Assembly (NCBI RefSeq): GCF_900114845.1
Contig: NZ_FOUK01000006.1
Span: 258,048 to 322,047, forward strand
Direction: 5' to 3'
Length of the DNA stretch: 64,000 nt
Source: Pimelobacter simplex
GTDB lineage: Bacteria; Actinomycetota; Actinomycetes; Propionibacteriales; Nocardioidaceae
The stretch's first letter is position 1, and each line of letters starts with the position of its first letter. Below, piece by piece: positions 42,533 to 49,873 of the stretch. The notes under the pieces are model-generated. The model had not been told where the DNA came from. It worked only from the letters and a program-made list of their open reading frames with translations, and searched no databases. The translations under genes were made by a program, and so were the position numbers.

Positions 42533-43269
42533 CCGCCGGATCCCAGCAGGCGCCACAGCCCGCGCTCGAGATCGCTCGCGCCGTGGTCGCCGGGGCGGGC
42601 GCGGGCCGCGACGCCGTCGGCGGAGCCGGTGAAGGTCACCGTGCCGGCATCGAGCACGACCACCGTGTCGTCGTGCTCGTCGATGTCGGCCACCACGTGC
42701 GTGCTCACGACGACCGCCCGGGTCCTGCCCAGCCGATCGACCAGCCCGCGCAGGGCGACCCGCTGGACCGGGTCGAGCCCGACGCTCGGCTCGTCGAGCA
42801 CGAGCAGTACGGGACGGTGCACGAGGGACATCGCGATCGAGACCCGCTGCCGCTCACCGCCGGACAGCGTCCTCGCCCGGCGGGTTGCCAGGTGGGCGAC
42901 GTCGAGCTCGTCGAGCGCCTCGGCAACACGAGCCTCTGCCTCGGGGCGTGGCACGTCCTTGAGCCAGGCTGCGTAGCGCAGGAGGTCGACCACCCGGGCG
43001 CCGCCCGGCACCTCGGCGCCTTGGGGGACGTAGCCGATCCGGCGCATCAGGCCCGCGCGTGCCCGGCGTTCCCCCTGAGCGGACCCGCCGATCTCGATCG
43101 TGCCGGCCGCGGTCGGGACCAGCCCCACGACGGCTCGGAGCAAGGTGGTCTTCCCGGCGCCGTTGCGACCGACCAGCACCGTCACCCCCGGGCCGATCAC
43201 CAGGTCGACCGGCCCCAGGCGGAAGGCACCCCGCGCGACCTCGACGCCGACGCAGCGCACTTCTCCCAT
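42529..43269 (-). CDS. ABC transporter ATP-binding protein
   Basis: A 246-residue ABC ATPase. Walker A is VGRNGAGKTTLLRA near residue 34, the Q-loop is in IGYVPQGAE, the signature is LSGGERQRV and Walker B is LLVLDEPSVGLD, followed by the H-loop VVSTHVV. Order and spacing match exporters of the ABC-2 type. I chose the ATG at 43269 (MGEVRCVGVEVARG) over a longer frame because it lies 2 bp after the stop of the secreted-protein gene. It drives the permease encoded directly after it. Confidence 0.9.
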   Translation of the reverse strand: MGEVRCVGVEVARGAFRLGPVDLVIGPGVTVLVGRNGAGKTTLLRAVVGLVPTAAGTIEIGGSAQGERRARAGLMRRIGYVPQGAEVPGGARVVDLLRYAAWLKDVPRPEAEARVAEALDELDVAHLATRRARTLSGGERQRVSIAMSLVHRPVLLVLDEPSVGLDPVQRVALRGLVDRLGRTRAVVVSTHVVADIDEHDDTVVVLDAGTVTFTGSADGVAARARPGDHGASDLERGLWRLLGSGG

Positions 43270-43271
43270 GC

Positions 43272-43823
43272 TCAGTAGGGGTTTCCCTTGGTGAAGGTGT
43301 TCTTCGAGTGCGTGTCGGGGCCGCTGTTGGACTCGCTCACCTGCATCAGCGCCCGGGCGTAGCTGCCACTCGGGTTGAGTGCCGTCGACGCGTAGAAGCG
43401 CGGGGACCAGGTGCCCTTGCGCCAGGTCTCCTTGTCGAAGTCGGAGAACTGCGAGGCGTAGGTGAAGTAGCTCGCCGAGCACGAGGTGTACTCGGGTGCG
43501 AGGCAGGTGCCCGCGTTGGTCTGGGTGAAGAGCTCGAAGTAGACCGCGTTGTCGTTCGTGGTGTCGCGGTCACGGAGGTAGCCGTAGGCCTGGGAACGCG
43601 TCCCGTTGACCGTCGTACCGATCTGCCAGGTCCCGTACCCGGACGCCTTGGCCTTGCCGTTGTCGAAGGCGGTGAGCGGAGTCTCCAGCGAGTTCCACTT
43701 GCGGACCTTCGCATCGGCGGGTGGCCCGAGGACCAGGACGACCGCGATCGAGGCGACCAGCGGCACGAGCACGAGCAGGGCGCCGGCCCGGAACCGGGCC
43801 GGCAGGGACGTCGAAGCGGACAT
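43272..43823 (-). CDS. Secreted protein of unknown function, first gene of the ABC cassette
   Basis: A 183-residue exported protein: signal peptide at residues 1-38 (RFRAGALLVLVPLVASIAVV then cleavage near ADAKV). The mature part is rich in Thr, Ser, Asn and aromatics, has two cysteines close together (GTCLAPEYTSCSASYF) likely to form a disulfide, and looks beta-rich. No known family recognised; its length and sequence do not fit lactococcin-972-type bacteriocins. It precedes an ABC ATPase and two membrane proteins with a 2-bp gap, so it may be exported or sensed by them. It lies between chemotaxis and flagellar genes but shows no flagellar feature. Confidence 0.75.
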   Translation of the reverse strand: MSASTSLPARFRAGALLVLVPLVASIAVVLVLGPPADAKVRKWNSLETPLTAFDNGKAKASGYGTWQIGTTVNGTRSQAYGYLRDRDTTNDNAVYFELFTQTNAGTCLAPEYTSCSASYFTYASQFSDFDKETWRKGTWSPRFYASTALNPSGSYARALMQVSESNSGPDTHSKNTFTKGNPY

Positions 43824-43959
43824 GGCGAGAACCCCCGAGACGGACTACGTCTGACCTCGACAAGTATGGGCATACGAAGATGATGAGGGCAACGACGGAT
43901 CATCGACGGTTTGCGCACGCTCTCGCGGGCGTTGCCGACCGGTGGGGCGAGGGGGTCGC

Positions 43960-44223
43960 TCAGTCGGTGCCGGAGTCCGTGCCCGAGCCCCGCAGCGCCT
44001 GGCTCAGCGACGCCACCGCGCTCTCGGACGGCGAGGCCGCGTCGGCGTTGGCGTCCGCGAGCTCGGCGAGCAGCTCGGCCCGGTGGACGGCGACCGAGCG
44101 AGGTGCGTCGATGCCGATCCGGACGACGTCGCCGCGCACCTCGAGGACGGTGACCGTCACTGCTTCGGGCGATCCGCCGCCGATGACGACGCTTTCGCCG
44201 ACACGGCGCGAGAGAACCAGCAC
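43960..44223 (-). CDS. csrA: Carbon storage regulator CsrA (translational regulator)
   Basis: CsrA is a dimeric RNA-binding protein that blocks ribosome access at GGA-containing hairpins, classically in flagellin mRNA. The first ~57 residues match the family: MLVLSRRVGESVVIGGG, VTVTVLEVRGDVVRIGIDAP and SVAVHRAELLAELA. A tail of about 25 residues rich in Ala/Ser/Gly follows; many CsrA proteins lack it. GTG start at 44223, 9 bp after the MFS gene's stop, so it depends on that transcript. Its usual partner fliW is 1.4 kb away. Candidate targets in this window are the leaders of fliC, flgN and flgB. Confidence 0.93.
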   Translation of the reverse strand: MLVLSRRVGESVVIGGGSPEAVTVTVLEVRGDVVRIGIDAPRSVAVHRAELLAELADANADAASPSESAVASLSQALRGSGTDSGTD

Positions 44224-44232
44224 GGCACGAGG

Positions 44233-45405
44233 CTAGCGGGCGGGGATCTCGGTTGTCGCGGCGACAGGCTCGGGGACGGCTATCGAGGCCGCCGTCGCGA
44301 TGGCGACTGCCGCGACGAGCACGTTCGCCTCCCAACCCACGTGCTCGACGGCGACGGCCCCGAAGCCGGTGCCGAGGCTGCCGCCGACGAAGTAGACCAC
44401 CATGTAGGCGCTGTTGAAGCGCGCCGGAGCAGTGGGATCGAGGGCCAGGACGGTGCTCTGGTTGGCGACCTGGGCGGCGAACAGGCCGGCGTCGAAGACG
44501 GCGAGGCAGGCCAGGGTCAGCACGGTGCTGGCGAGGCCGAAGGCCAGGGCGACGGTGGCCAGGGCGGCCAGCGCGAGGCCGGTGCGGACGACGGGGCGAG
44601 CCCCGACCCGGTCGGTCGAGGTGCCGGCGACGCGGGTGGCGAGGATGCCGGACAGGCCGGCGAGGGCGTAGAGGCCGATCCGCTCGGCCGAGTAGGAGTA
44701 CGGCGGCGCGGAGAGCGCGACGGCGAGCCCGGACCACACCGCGCAGAAGGCGAAGAACCACAGCGCGCCACGCAGCGCGGCACGGCGCAGGCGGACGTGC
44801 GCGACGAGCAGGCCGGGCAGCGAGCGCACGGTGGCGACGTAGCCGCGGTCGGCGGTCCCGCGGCCGCCGGGCAGCAGGGCCGAGCAGGCCAGCGCGGTGA
44901 GGGCGCACGCACCGGCGAGCACGAGGAGCATCGCGCGCCAACCCAGCTCGTCGGCCAGCCAGCCGCCGGCGATCCGGCCGGCGAGGATGCCGGCCGAGAT
45001 GCCGGCGGTGACCGTCCCGAGGACGGCGGCACGCCGGTGCGGTGGGGCAAAGCGGCCGGCGACCGAGCTCAGGCCGGCGCCCACGGTCGAGCAGGCGCCC
45101 ACGACCCCGGTGACGACGGCCAGGACCACGACGTGTCCCACGAGGGCGCCGGCGCCGAGAGCGAGCGCGAGCACCGCGAGCTGGACGGCGAGCACCCGGC
45201 CCGGCGCCAGGTGGTCGACGAGCGGCACGACGAGACCGAGACCGGCCAGGTAGCCGACCGAGCCGCATGCCAGCGCGAGCCCGACCGCGGCGACGGAGGA
45301 GTCCAGCGCGGCCGCGACGTCGGCGATCGCCGGTTGGAGCGGGTAGATGGTCGACGTGCCGAGGGCCGCCGCGAGCGCCATGAAGAGGACGGGAGGAGTT
45401 CGCAC
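44233..45405 (-). CDS. Major facilitator superfamily transporter
   Basis: A 390-residue MFS transporter with about twelve membrane segments, resembling the arabinose-efflux/drug-efflux type (YfmO/AraJ-like). Landmarks are the segment ADVAAALDSSVAAVGLALAC, the loop VPLVDHLAPGRVLAVQL and the central GILATRVAGTSTDRVGARPV, which has the MFS loop pattern. The start is a GTG at 45405; an in-frame ATG eight codons later is an alternative. It is inserted between fliW and csrA, genes that are normally adjacent. A palindromic region lies on its upstream side. The exported compound is unknown. Confidence 0.85.
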   Translation of the reverse strand: MRTPPVLFMALAAALGTSTIYPLQPAIADVAAALDSSVAAVGLALACGSVGYLAGLGLVVPLVDHLAPGRVLAVQLAVLALALGAGALVGHVVVLAVVTGVVGACSTVGAGLSSVAGRFAPPHRRAAVLGTVTAGISAGILAGRIAGGWLADELGWRAMLLVLAGACALTALACSALLPGGRGTADRGYVATVRSLPGLLVAHVRLRRAALRGALWFFAFCAVWSGLAVALSAPPYSYSAERIGLYALAGLSGILATRVAGTSTDRVGARPVVRTGLALAALATVALAFGLASTVLTLACLAVFDAGLFAAQVANQSTVLALDPTAPARFNSAYMVVYFVGGSLGTGFGAVAVEHVGWEANVLVAAVAIATAASIAVPEPVAATTEIPAR

Positions 45406-45489
45406 CCCGACGACGCTAGGAACCCCGCGGCGTCCCGTCTGGCGGGAATCGGCCCTGACCGCCGGACCGCCTCGCCGAGGCGCGCGGCA

Positions 45490-45580
45490 GTTTCACCGCC
45501 TAGGCGGTGAAACCGGACCTGGGCACAGCGAATTCCATGCGCCAACCGGCAGTTTCACCGCCTAGGCGGTGAAACTGCCG
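45490..45580. repeat. Two copies of a perfect palindrome
   Basis: A 24-bp palindrome (GTTTCACCGCCTAGGCGGTG followed by AAAC, 45490-45513) recurs, extended, as a 34-bp perfect palindrome at 45547-45580. Both centre on CCTAGG and are separated by 33 bp. They lie downstream of fliW and upstream of the MFS gene. They may terminate the fliW operon or bind a regulator. Confidence 0.85.
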
Positions 45581-45606
45581 CCGGGCTGAACCGACGGGGT
45601 GGGGCG

Positions 45607-46008
45607 TCAGGCCACCAGCGGCGCCGCGAGCGGGAGCGCGACGTCGTCCAGGATCACCTGGCTGGCGCGCCGCGTGGCCGGGTTGACGACGAGCGGCGCG
45701 CGGAGGTTCACGGTGGTGTCGGCGAGCGTGGCGCCCGCGCGGACGACGAGGAGCACGAGGACGTCGTCCGCCGAGTCGGACGAGATGCCGAGCTCGTCGG
45801 CGACGTCGTCGGCGATCTCGGGGGCGTAGTCCGGGTAGAACGGCGCCGGCGGGACGACGACGAACTGGAGGTCGTCGCTGTCGAGCGAGCGGAAGCCGTG
45901 GAGGACGCCGGTGTCGTCGAGCCGGACCAGGGCGAAGCGCTCGTCGGCCGGGAAGCCGGGCATCGGGTGGGCGAGCTCGATGACGGGGATGTCCATGGCC
46001 TCGATCAT
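45607..46008 (-). CDS. fliW: Flagellar assembly factor FliW
   Basis: FliW binds flagellin and CsrA; when flagellin is secreted FliW is free to inhibit CsrA, allowing flagellin translation. The 133-residue protein has PVIELAHPMPGFPADERFAL, VRLDDTGVLHGFRSLD, FVVVPPAPFYPDYAPEI and LRAPLVVNPATRRASQVIL, matching the family. The ATG at 46008 overlaps the flgL stop by 4 bp. It ends the flgN-flgK-flgL-fliW operon. csrA, which usually follows, is separated by palindromes and an MFS gene. Confidence 0.93.
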   Translation of the reverse strand: MIEAMDIPVIELAHPMPGFPADERFALVRLDDTGVLHGFRSLDSDDLQFVVVPPAPFYPDYAPEIADDVADELGISSDSADDVLVLLVVRAGATLADTTVNLRAPLVVNPATRRASQVILDDVALPLAAPLVA

Positions 46009-46895
46009 CGCAGGAAGTCGAGGAGGCTCGGCTGCAGGACGCGCGAGGTCGCACCGAGGGCGGCCTGGTAGGCGACCTCCTGGAGCTTGAGCGCGACGGT
46101 GGTCTCCGCGAGGTCGGCGTTCTCGACGGTGCTGAGCTGCTTCTCGAGCGAGATCTTGGCGTCGCCGGCGGCCTGGTCGGCCTGCTCGAGGCGCTGGTAC
46201 CGGGTGCCGGCGGCGGTGCGGGCGGCGGTGACCGTCTCCATCCGCGTGTTGAGCGTGGTGATGGCGTTGCTGATGCCCGCCTGGTCGCCGGCGCGCAGCG
46301 CGGTGGCGAGGGCGTCGAGCTCGGCGAAGACGGAGGTCGCGCCGTCGCCGAAGACGACGGGCCCGTCGAGGTCGACCTTGACGACGACGCCCTCGGCGAT
46401 GCGCCGGTTCACGTCGCCGACGGTCCCGACGTAGTTGCCGCTCGCGTCGTACGCCGTCCGGCCGGCGGTGACGCCGCCGAACACCGGGCTGTCGAGGTAC
46501 GTCGTGTTGGCCCGCGAGAGCAGCTCCTTGCGGAGCCCCTCGACCTCGGTGGCGATCGCGTCGCGGGCGACCTGCCCGGACGCCGACGCGTTGGCGCCCT
46601 GGAGCGCGAGGTCGCGCGCGCGGCGCACGGTGGTGGTGACCGAGTCGAGCGCGCTGTCGATCTGGGTCAGCCAGCCGAGGCCGTCCTGGGCGTTGCGGGA
46701 GTACTGCGTCTGGTCGGCCATCGAGCCACGCATCCGCATGGCCGCCGTGGTGCCGGTGGGGTTGTCGGAGGGGCGGTTGATGACCTTGCCCGTCGACAGC
46801 TGCTCCTGCAGCCGGGCCAGCCGGCCGAGGCCCTGCTGGAGGTGCCCCAGCGATCCCTCGGTCAGCATCCGCTGCGTGACGCGCCCGATGCTCAT
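46005..46895 (-). CDS. flgL: Flagellar hook-filament junction protein FlgL
   Basis: FlgL (HAP3) is the second junction protein between hook and filament. The 296-residue protein starts with the flagellin-like helical region MSIGRVTQRMLTEGSLGHLQ then LSTGKVINRPSDNPTGTTAA, and ends with the matching C-terminal helix DLAETTVALKLQEVAYQAAL. These two ends form the coiled-coil D0/D1 core. The middle is short and beta-rich. ATG at 46895 with GGGAGA upstream; 13 bp after the flgK stop. Coupled to fliW. Confidence 0.93.
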   Translation of the reverse strand: MSIGRVTQRMLTEGSLGHLQQGLGRLARLQEQLSTGKVINRPSDNPTGTTAAMRMRGSMADQTQYSRNAQDGLGWLTQIDSALDSVTTTVRRARDLALQGANASASGQVARDAIATEVEGLRKELLSRANTTYLDSPVFGGVTAGRTAYDASGNYVGTVGDVNRRIAEGVVVKVDLDGPVVFGDGATSVFAELDALATALRAGDQAGISNAITTLNTRMETVTAARTAAGTRYQRLEQADQAAGDAKISLEKQLSTVENADLAETTVALKLQEVAYQAALGATSRVLQPSLLDFLR

Positions 46896-46908
46896 CGTTC
46901 TCCCTGTC

Positions 46909-48225
46909 CTAGCGACCGACGATGCCGGTGCGGTTGATCAGCGTGTCCAGCACCTCGTCGAGCGTGGTCAGCAGCCGCGCGGCGGCCTCGTAGGCCCGCT
47001 GCGCGGTCAGCATGGTGACCGTCTCCTCGTCGAGGTTGACGCCGGCCTGCTGCTCCCACGCGGTATCGAGGGAGCCGGTCAGCGCGGCCTGGTTGGCGGT
47101 CTGCCGCCCGACGGCGGCGACCTGGGTGCCGAAGCCGTTGACGAGCTTCTGGTAGGCGTCGGAGTAGGTCCCGACGCGGCTCAGCGCGTCGGCGTTGTCG
47201 CCATTGCGCGCGGTGCCGCCGAGCGACGACGCGGCGACCAGGTTCGGGTCGGTGATCGCGACCTGCAGGCTGGCCGCGCCGACGGCGGGGTCGAACGTGA
47301 AGAACGTCCCGCCCGGGTTGCCGTTGGCGTCGAAGCCCAGTGCGTGCTGGGAGTTCACGGCATTGGCCAGGTCGGCCGCGACGGCGTCCAGCCCGGCCCG
47401 GTACGCCGGGAGGGTGGTGGTGAGCAGCGTCGTGACGGCGCCGATCGCCCCGCCGTACGTGGCGGCCGGGTCGATCGCGAACGTGCTGGCCACGTCGGCG
47501 CTGACCAGGCTGGCACCGGCCACGGAGACGTCGAACTGCCCGTCGGGGCGCACGGTCGTGGTCGCGCCGGTGAGCTCCGAGAGACGCAGTGCGAGCTGGT
47601 CGCGGCGGTCGCGCAGGGTGCCCGCGTCGGTGCCGTTGGCCTCGGTGACGAGGATGCTGCGGTTGAGCGCGGCGAGGTCGGTCGCGGCGGTGTTGACCTC
47701 GCTGACCAGGCTCGTGAGGTGGACCTGCTGGTCGGCCTCCTCGCCGGCGATGTTCGAGACCTGCACGCGCAGCGCCTGGGCGAGCGTCTCGGCGCGGCCC
47801 AGCACCTGCTGGCGCGCGGCGGCGCCGCCGGGGTTCGTGGCGAGGTCCTGCCAGGCGTTGCGGAAGTCGAGCATCGCGGCGTGCACACCGTTGGCTCCGG
47901 GCTCGCCGATGCCCTCCTCGACGCGCGAGAGCACCGTGCTGGTGGTCTGCAGGTAGGCGAGCATGCCGTGCTCGCGACGGACCCGCGCGTCGAGGAGCGG
48001 GTCGACCATCCGGCGGACCTCGCCGACGCTGACGCCCTCGCCGTGGCCGTCGTACCGCGACCACAGGGCGGGCGCGGCGCTGCTCACCGAGGAGCCGACC
48101 ACGCGGCGCCGCACGTAGCCGTCGGTGTCGGCGTTGGAGATGTTGTTTCCTGCGACGTCGAGCAGGACCTGGTTGTAGCGCAGCCCCGACAGCGCGGTGC
48201 TGATGGAGCCGAACGAGCCAGCCAT
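46909..48225 (-). CDS. flgK: Flagellar hook-associated protein FlgK
   Basis: FlgK (HAP1) is the first junction protein on the hook. The 438-residue protein has the N-terminal rod-hook motif FGSISTALSGLRYNQVLLDV followed by AGNNISNADTDGYVRRRV, and the C-terminal VNLDEETVTMLTAQRAYEAA region that rods and hooks share. The central part carries the FlgK pattern around LLDFRNAWQDLATNPGG. It is on the short side for FlgK. ATG at 48225 shares a base with the flgN stop (TGATG). A longer frame upstream would overlap flgN and was rejected. Confidence 0.94.
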   Translation of the reverse strand: MAGSFGSISTALSGLRYNQVLLDVAGNNISNADTDGYVRRRVVGSSVSSAAPALWSRYDGHGEGVSVGEVRRMVDPLLDARVRREHGMLAYLQTTSTVLSRVEEGIGEPGANGVHAAMLDFRNAWQDLATNPGGAAARQQVLGRAETLAQALRVQVSNIAGEEADQQVHLTSLVSEVNTAATDLAALNRSILVTEANGTDAGTLRDRRDQLALRLSELTGATTTVRPDGQFDVSVAGASLVSADVASTFAIDPAATYGGAIGAVTTLLTTTLPAYRAGLDAVAADLANAVNSQHALGFDANGNPGGTFFTFDPAVGAASLQVAITDPNLVAASSLGGTARNGDNADALSRVGTYSDAYQKLVNGFGTQVAAVGRQTANQAALTGSLDTAWEQQAGVNLDEETVTMLTAQRAYEAAARLLTTLDEVLDTLINRTGIVGR

Positions 48226-48704
48226 CAGAGACTCCGGTCCAGCAGGTGCGAGCGGGGCGCGTCGGCGACGGCCGCGCCGGCGGGCGTGTAGCTCGCCGTG
48301 GACGTGCCGCCGATGGCGAGGAGCGTCTCGCGGGCGGAGCGGTAGCCCGCCGTGATCAGGCCGCGTGCGTCCTCGGACGTCTCGGCGATCTCGCGGGCGA
48401 CGCCGACGAGGGCGTCGCGGTGGTCGAGCAGGATGCCGCGCCACGGGTCGTCGGAGGCCTCGGCGAGCGCGGCCAGGGACGGGTTGGGCGTCAGGCCGAG
48501 CTTCTCGGCGACCTCGTCGGCGGCGGTCGCCCGCAGCACCTCGGTCGCGCGGAGGTCCTCGAGCAGCGACTCGATCTCCCTCGTGGCGTTGACCAGCCAG
48601 CGGGTCCGGCCGCTCGCGAGCACGAGGCGTTCGACCTCGAGCTTGTACGCCAGGAGCTCGAGGAGCTCCCGCTCGCGCCACAGGATCTGCGACAGCCTGT
48701 CCAT
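48225..48704 (-). CDS. flgN: FlgN-type flagellar export chaperone
   Basis: FlgN chaperones the junction proteins FlgK and FlgL before export. The 159-residue protein is helical and begins MDRLSQILWRERELLELLAY then KLEVERLVLASGRTRWL, typical of actinobacterial FlgN-like proteins; the C-terminus is a less ordered tail. Identification rests on position directly before flgK as well as pattern. The ATG at 48704 has GGAAGG 7 nt upstream, overlapped by an ACGGA motif. It heads the flgN-flgK-flgL-fliW operon under a FliA-type promoter. Confidence 0.85.
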   Translation of the reverse strand: MDRLSQILWRERELLELLAYKLEVERLVLASGRTRWLVNATREIESLLEDLRATEVLRATAADEVAEKLGLTPNPSLAALAEASDDPWRGILLDHRDALVGVAREIAETSEDARGLITAGYRSARETLLAIGGTSTASYTPAGAAVADAPRSHLLDRSL

Positions 48705-48749
48705 CCCACGCCCTTCCGTCCGCTCCCGGTGGAGCGATCTCGGCCCTAC

Positions 48750-48776
48750 CCATCGCCCGCGGCACGGGCGACCTGA
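48750..48776 (-). promoter_or_regulatory. FliA-type promoter of flgN-flgK-flgL-fliW
   Basis: Minus strand: TCAG (48776-48773), 15 bp, GGCGATGG (48757-48750). Transcription would begin near 48742, giving a leader of about 38 nt with a CGCTCC/GGAGCG hairpin (48736-48721) and ACGGA (48719-48715) at the ribosome-binding site. Confidence 0.6.
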
Positions 48777-48926
48777 GGGGTCTCGCACGATCTCCCTCAG
48801 CCGGACGGACATCGACCGGAGGTCCGTCGTGACCAGAGGGGCCCGGGACTCCGTCCTGTATTGCCGGACCGATAGGCCTGTTTGGCGGCAATGACCTGCG
48901 CGGCGCCCCCGCGAGGCCGGAATGTC

Positions 48927-49754
48927 GTGCACGTGAACGAGATGGACGAGCTGATCACGACCCACATGCCTCTGGTCGGCCACATCGTGCGGGAGACGAT
49001 GGGCCGGGTCCCGTCGCACGTCAGCCGCGACGACCTGACGTCGGCCGGCCTGACCGCGCTCGTGCTCGCCGCGAAGGCGTACGACGAGAGCCGCGGCGTC
49101 CCGTTCGACCGGTACGCCGCGACCCGCATCCGCGGCGCGCTGCTCGACGAGCTGCGCTCGGTCGACTGGGCCTCCCGCTCCGTCCGCCGCCGGGCCCGCG
49201 ACCTCGCCGAGACGCGCAACCGGCTCGCCACCGTGCTGGGCCACACGCCGTCCGTGGCCGAGGTCGCCCGCGCGGCCGGCCTCAGCGAGGACGAGGTCGC
49301 CGCGAACGACGACGACGTCTCGCGCGCCCAGGTGCTCTCCCTGCAGGGATCGAGCGCCACCCCCATCGAGGAGCTCGTCGCGACCCGGGCCCCGTCGCCC
49401 GAGGAGCTCGTCGAGCACGCGGAGCGGCTCACCTACCTGCGCGAGGCGATCGAGGAGCTGCCCGAGCGGCTGCGCGTCGTCGTCCAGGACTACTTCTTCT
49501 CCGAGCGGCCGATGGCCGACATCGCCGCCGACCTCGGCGTCACCGACTCGCGAATCTCGCAGATGCGGGCCGAGGCGCTGACCCTGCTGCGCGACGCGCT
49601 CAACCACGCGCTCGAGCCGTCGCTGGTCAAGCAGAACGGCAAGGCGGGCGGCGTCGCGCAGCGCCGGCGGGAGTCGTACTTCGCCGCGGTCGCGGCCCGG
49701 CACGCGCAGAGCGCCCGCGGTGGCGTCGTCCGGCCGCTCGACGCCGTCGGCTGA
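48927..49754 (+). CDS. fliA: Flagellar sigma factor FliA (sigma-28)
   Basis: A 275-residue sigma-28 family factor directing RNA polymerase to late flagellar and chemotaxis genes. Region 2: HMPLVGHIVRETMGRVPSHV, SRDDLTSAGLTALVLAAKAY and PFDRYAATRIRGALLDELRS; region 3: SVRRRARDLAETRNRL; region 4: LPERLRVVVQDYFFSERPMA and DIAADLGVTDSRISQMRAEA. The start is ambiguous: GTG at 48927 (preceded by CCGGA) and GTG at 48933 or ATG at 48942 are in frame. It is divergent from flgN and adjacent to fliC. No FlgM-like anti-sigma gene is visible in the window. Confidence 0.92.
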   Translation: MHVNEMDELITTHMPLVGHIVRETMGRVPSHVSRDDLTSAGLTALVLAAKAYDESRGVPFDRYAATRIRGALLDELRSVDWASRSVRRRARDLAETRNRLATVLGHTPSVAEVARAAGLSEDEVAANDDDVSRAQVLSLQGSSATPIEELVATRAPSPEELVEHAERLTYLREAIEELPERLRVVVQDYFFSERPMADIAADLGVTDSRISQMRAEALTLLRDALNHALEPSLVKQNGKAGGVAQRRRESYFAAVAARHAQSARGGVVRPLDAVG

Positions 49755-49781
49755 GGCCGCGGACATTTTCGGAGTTTTCCT

Positions 49782-49807
49782 TCAGTCCCGCGCCACGACG
49801 CCGATCA
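49782..49807 (+). promoter_or_regulatory. FliA-type promoter of fliC
   Basis: TCAG (49782-49785), a 14-bp spacer, GCCGATCA (49800-49807). The expected start near 49815 leaves a 59-nt leader before fliC. The spacer is 1 bp shorter than in the other five promoters. Confidence 0.7.
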
Positions 49808-49817
49808 CCACCCCGAC

Positions 49818-49868
49818 GGGCGACCACGGATGGTCACCCGAGAACCGACCTTTAGTTCCAGGAGGGAA
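49818..49868 (+). promoter_or_regulatory. Candidate CsrA-binding leader of fliC mRNA
   Basis: Two stem-loops present GGA in the loop. The first (49818-49839) pairs GGGCGACCA with TGGTCACCC around the tetraloop CGGA, with the core A-C-GGA-U at 49826-49831. The second (49856-49868) pairs TTCC with GGAA around AGGAG, which is the ribosome-binding site. This mirrors the two-site CsrA control of hag in Bacillus subtilis. Confidence 0.6.
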
Positions 49869-49873
49869 ACATC

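Noticed and set aside
43272..43823. Lactococcin-972-type bacteriocin
   Set aside because: The gene order with ABC genes suggested it, but the protein is about twice as long and lacks the family's pattern.
48778..48926. A FliA-type promoter in front of fliA itself
   Set aside because: CTCAG at about 48797 has no GCCGAT at the right distance; CCGATAG at 48869 has no TCAG box upstream.
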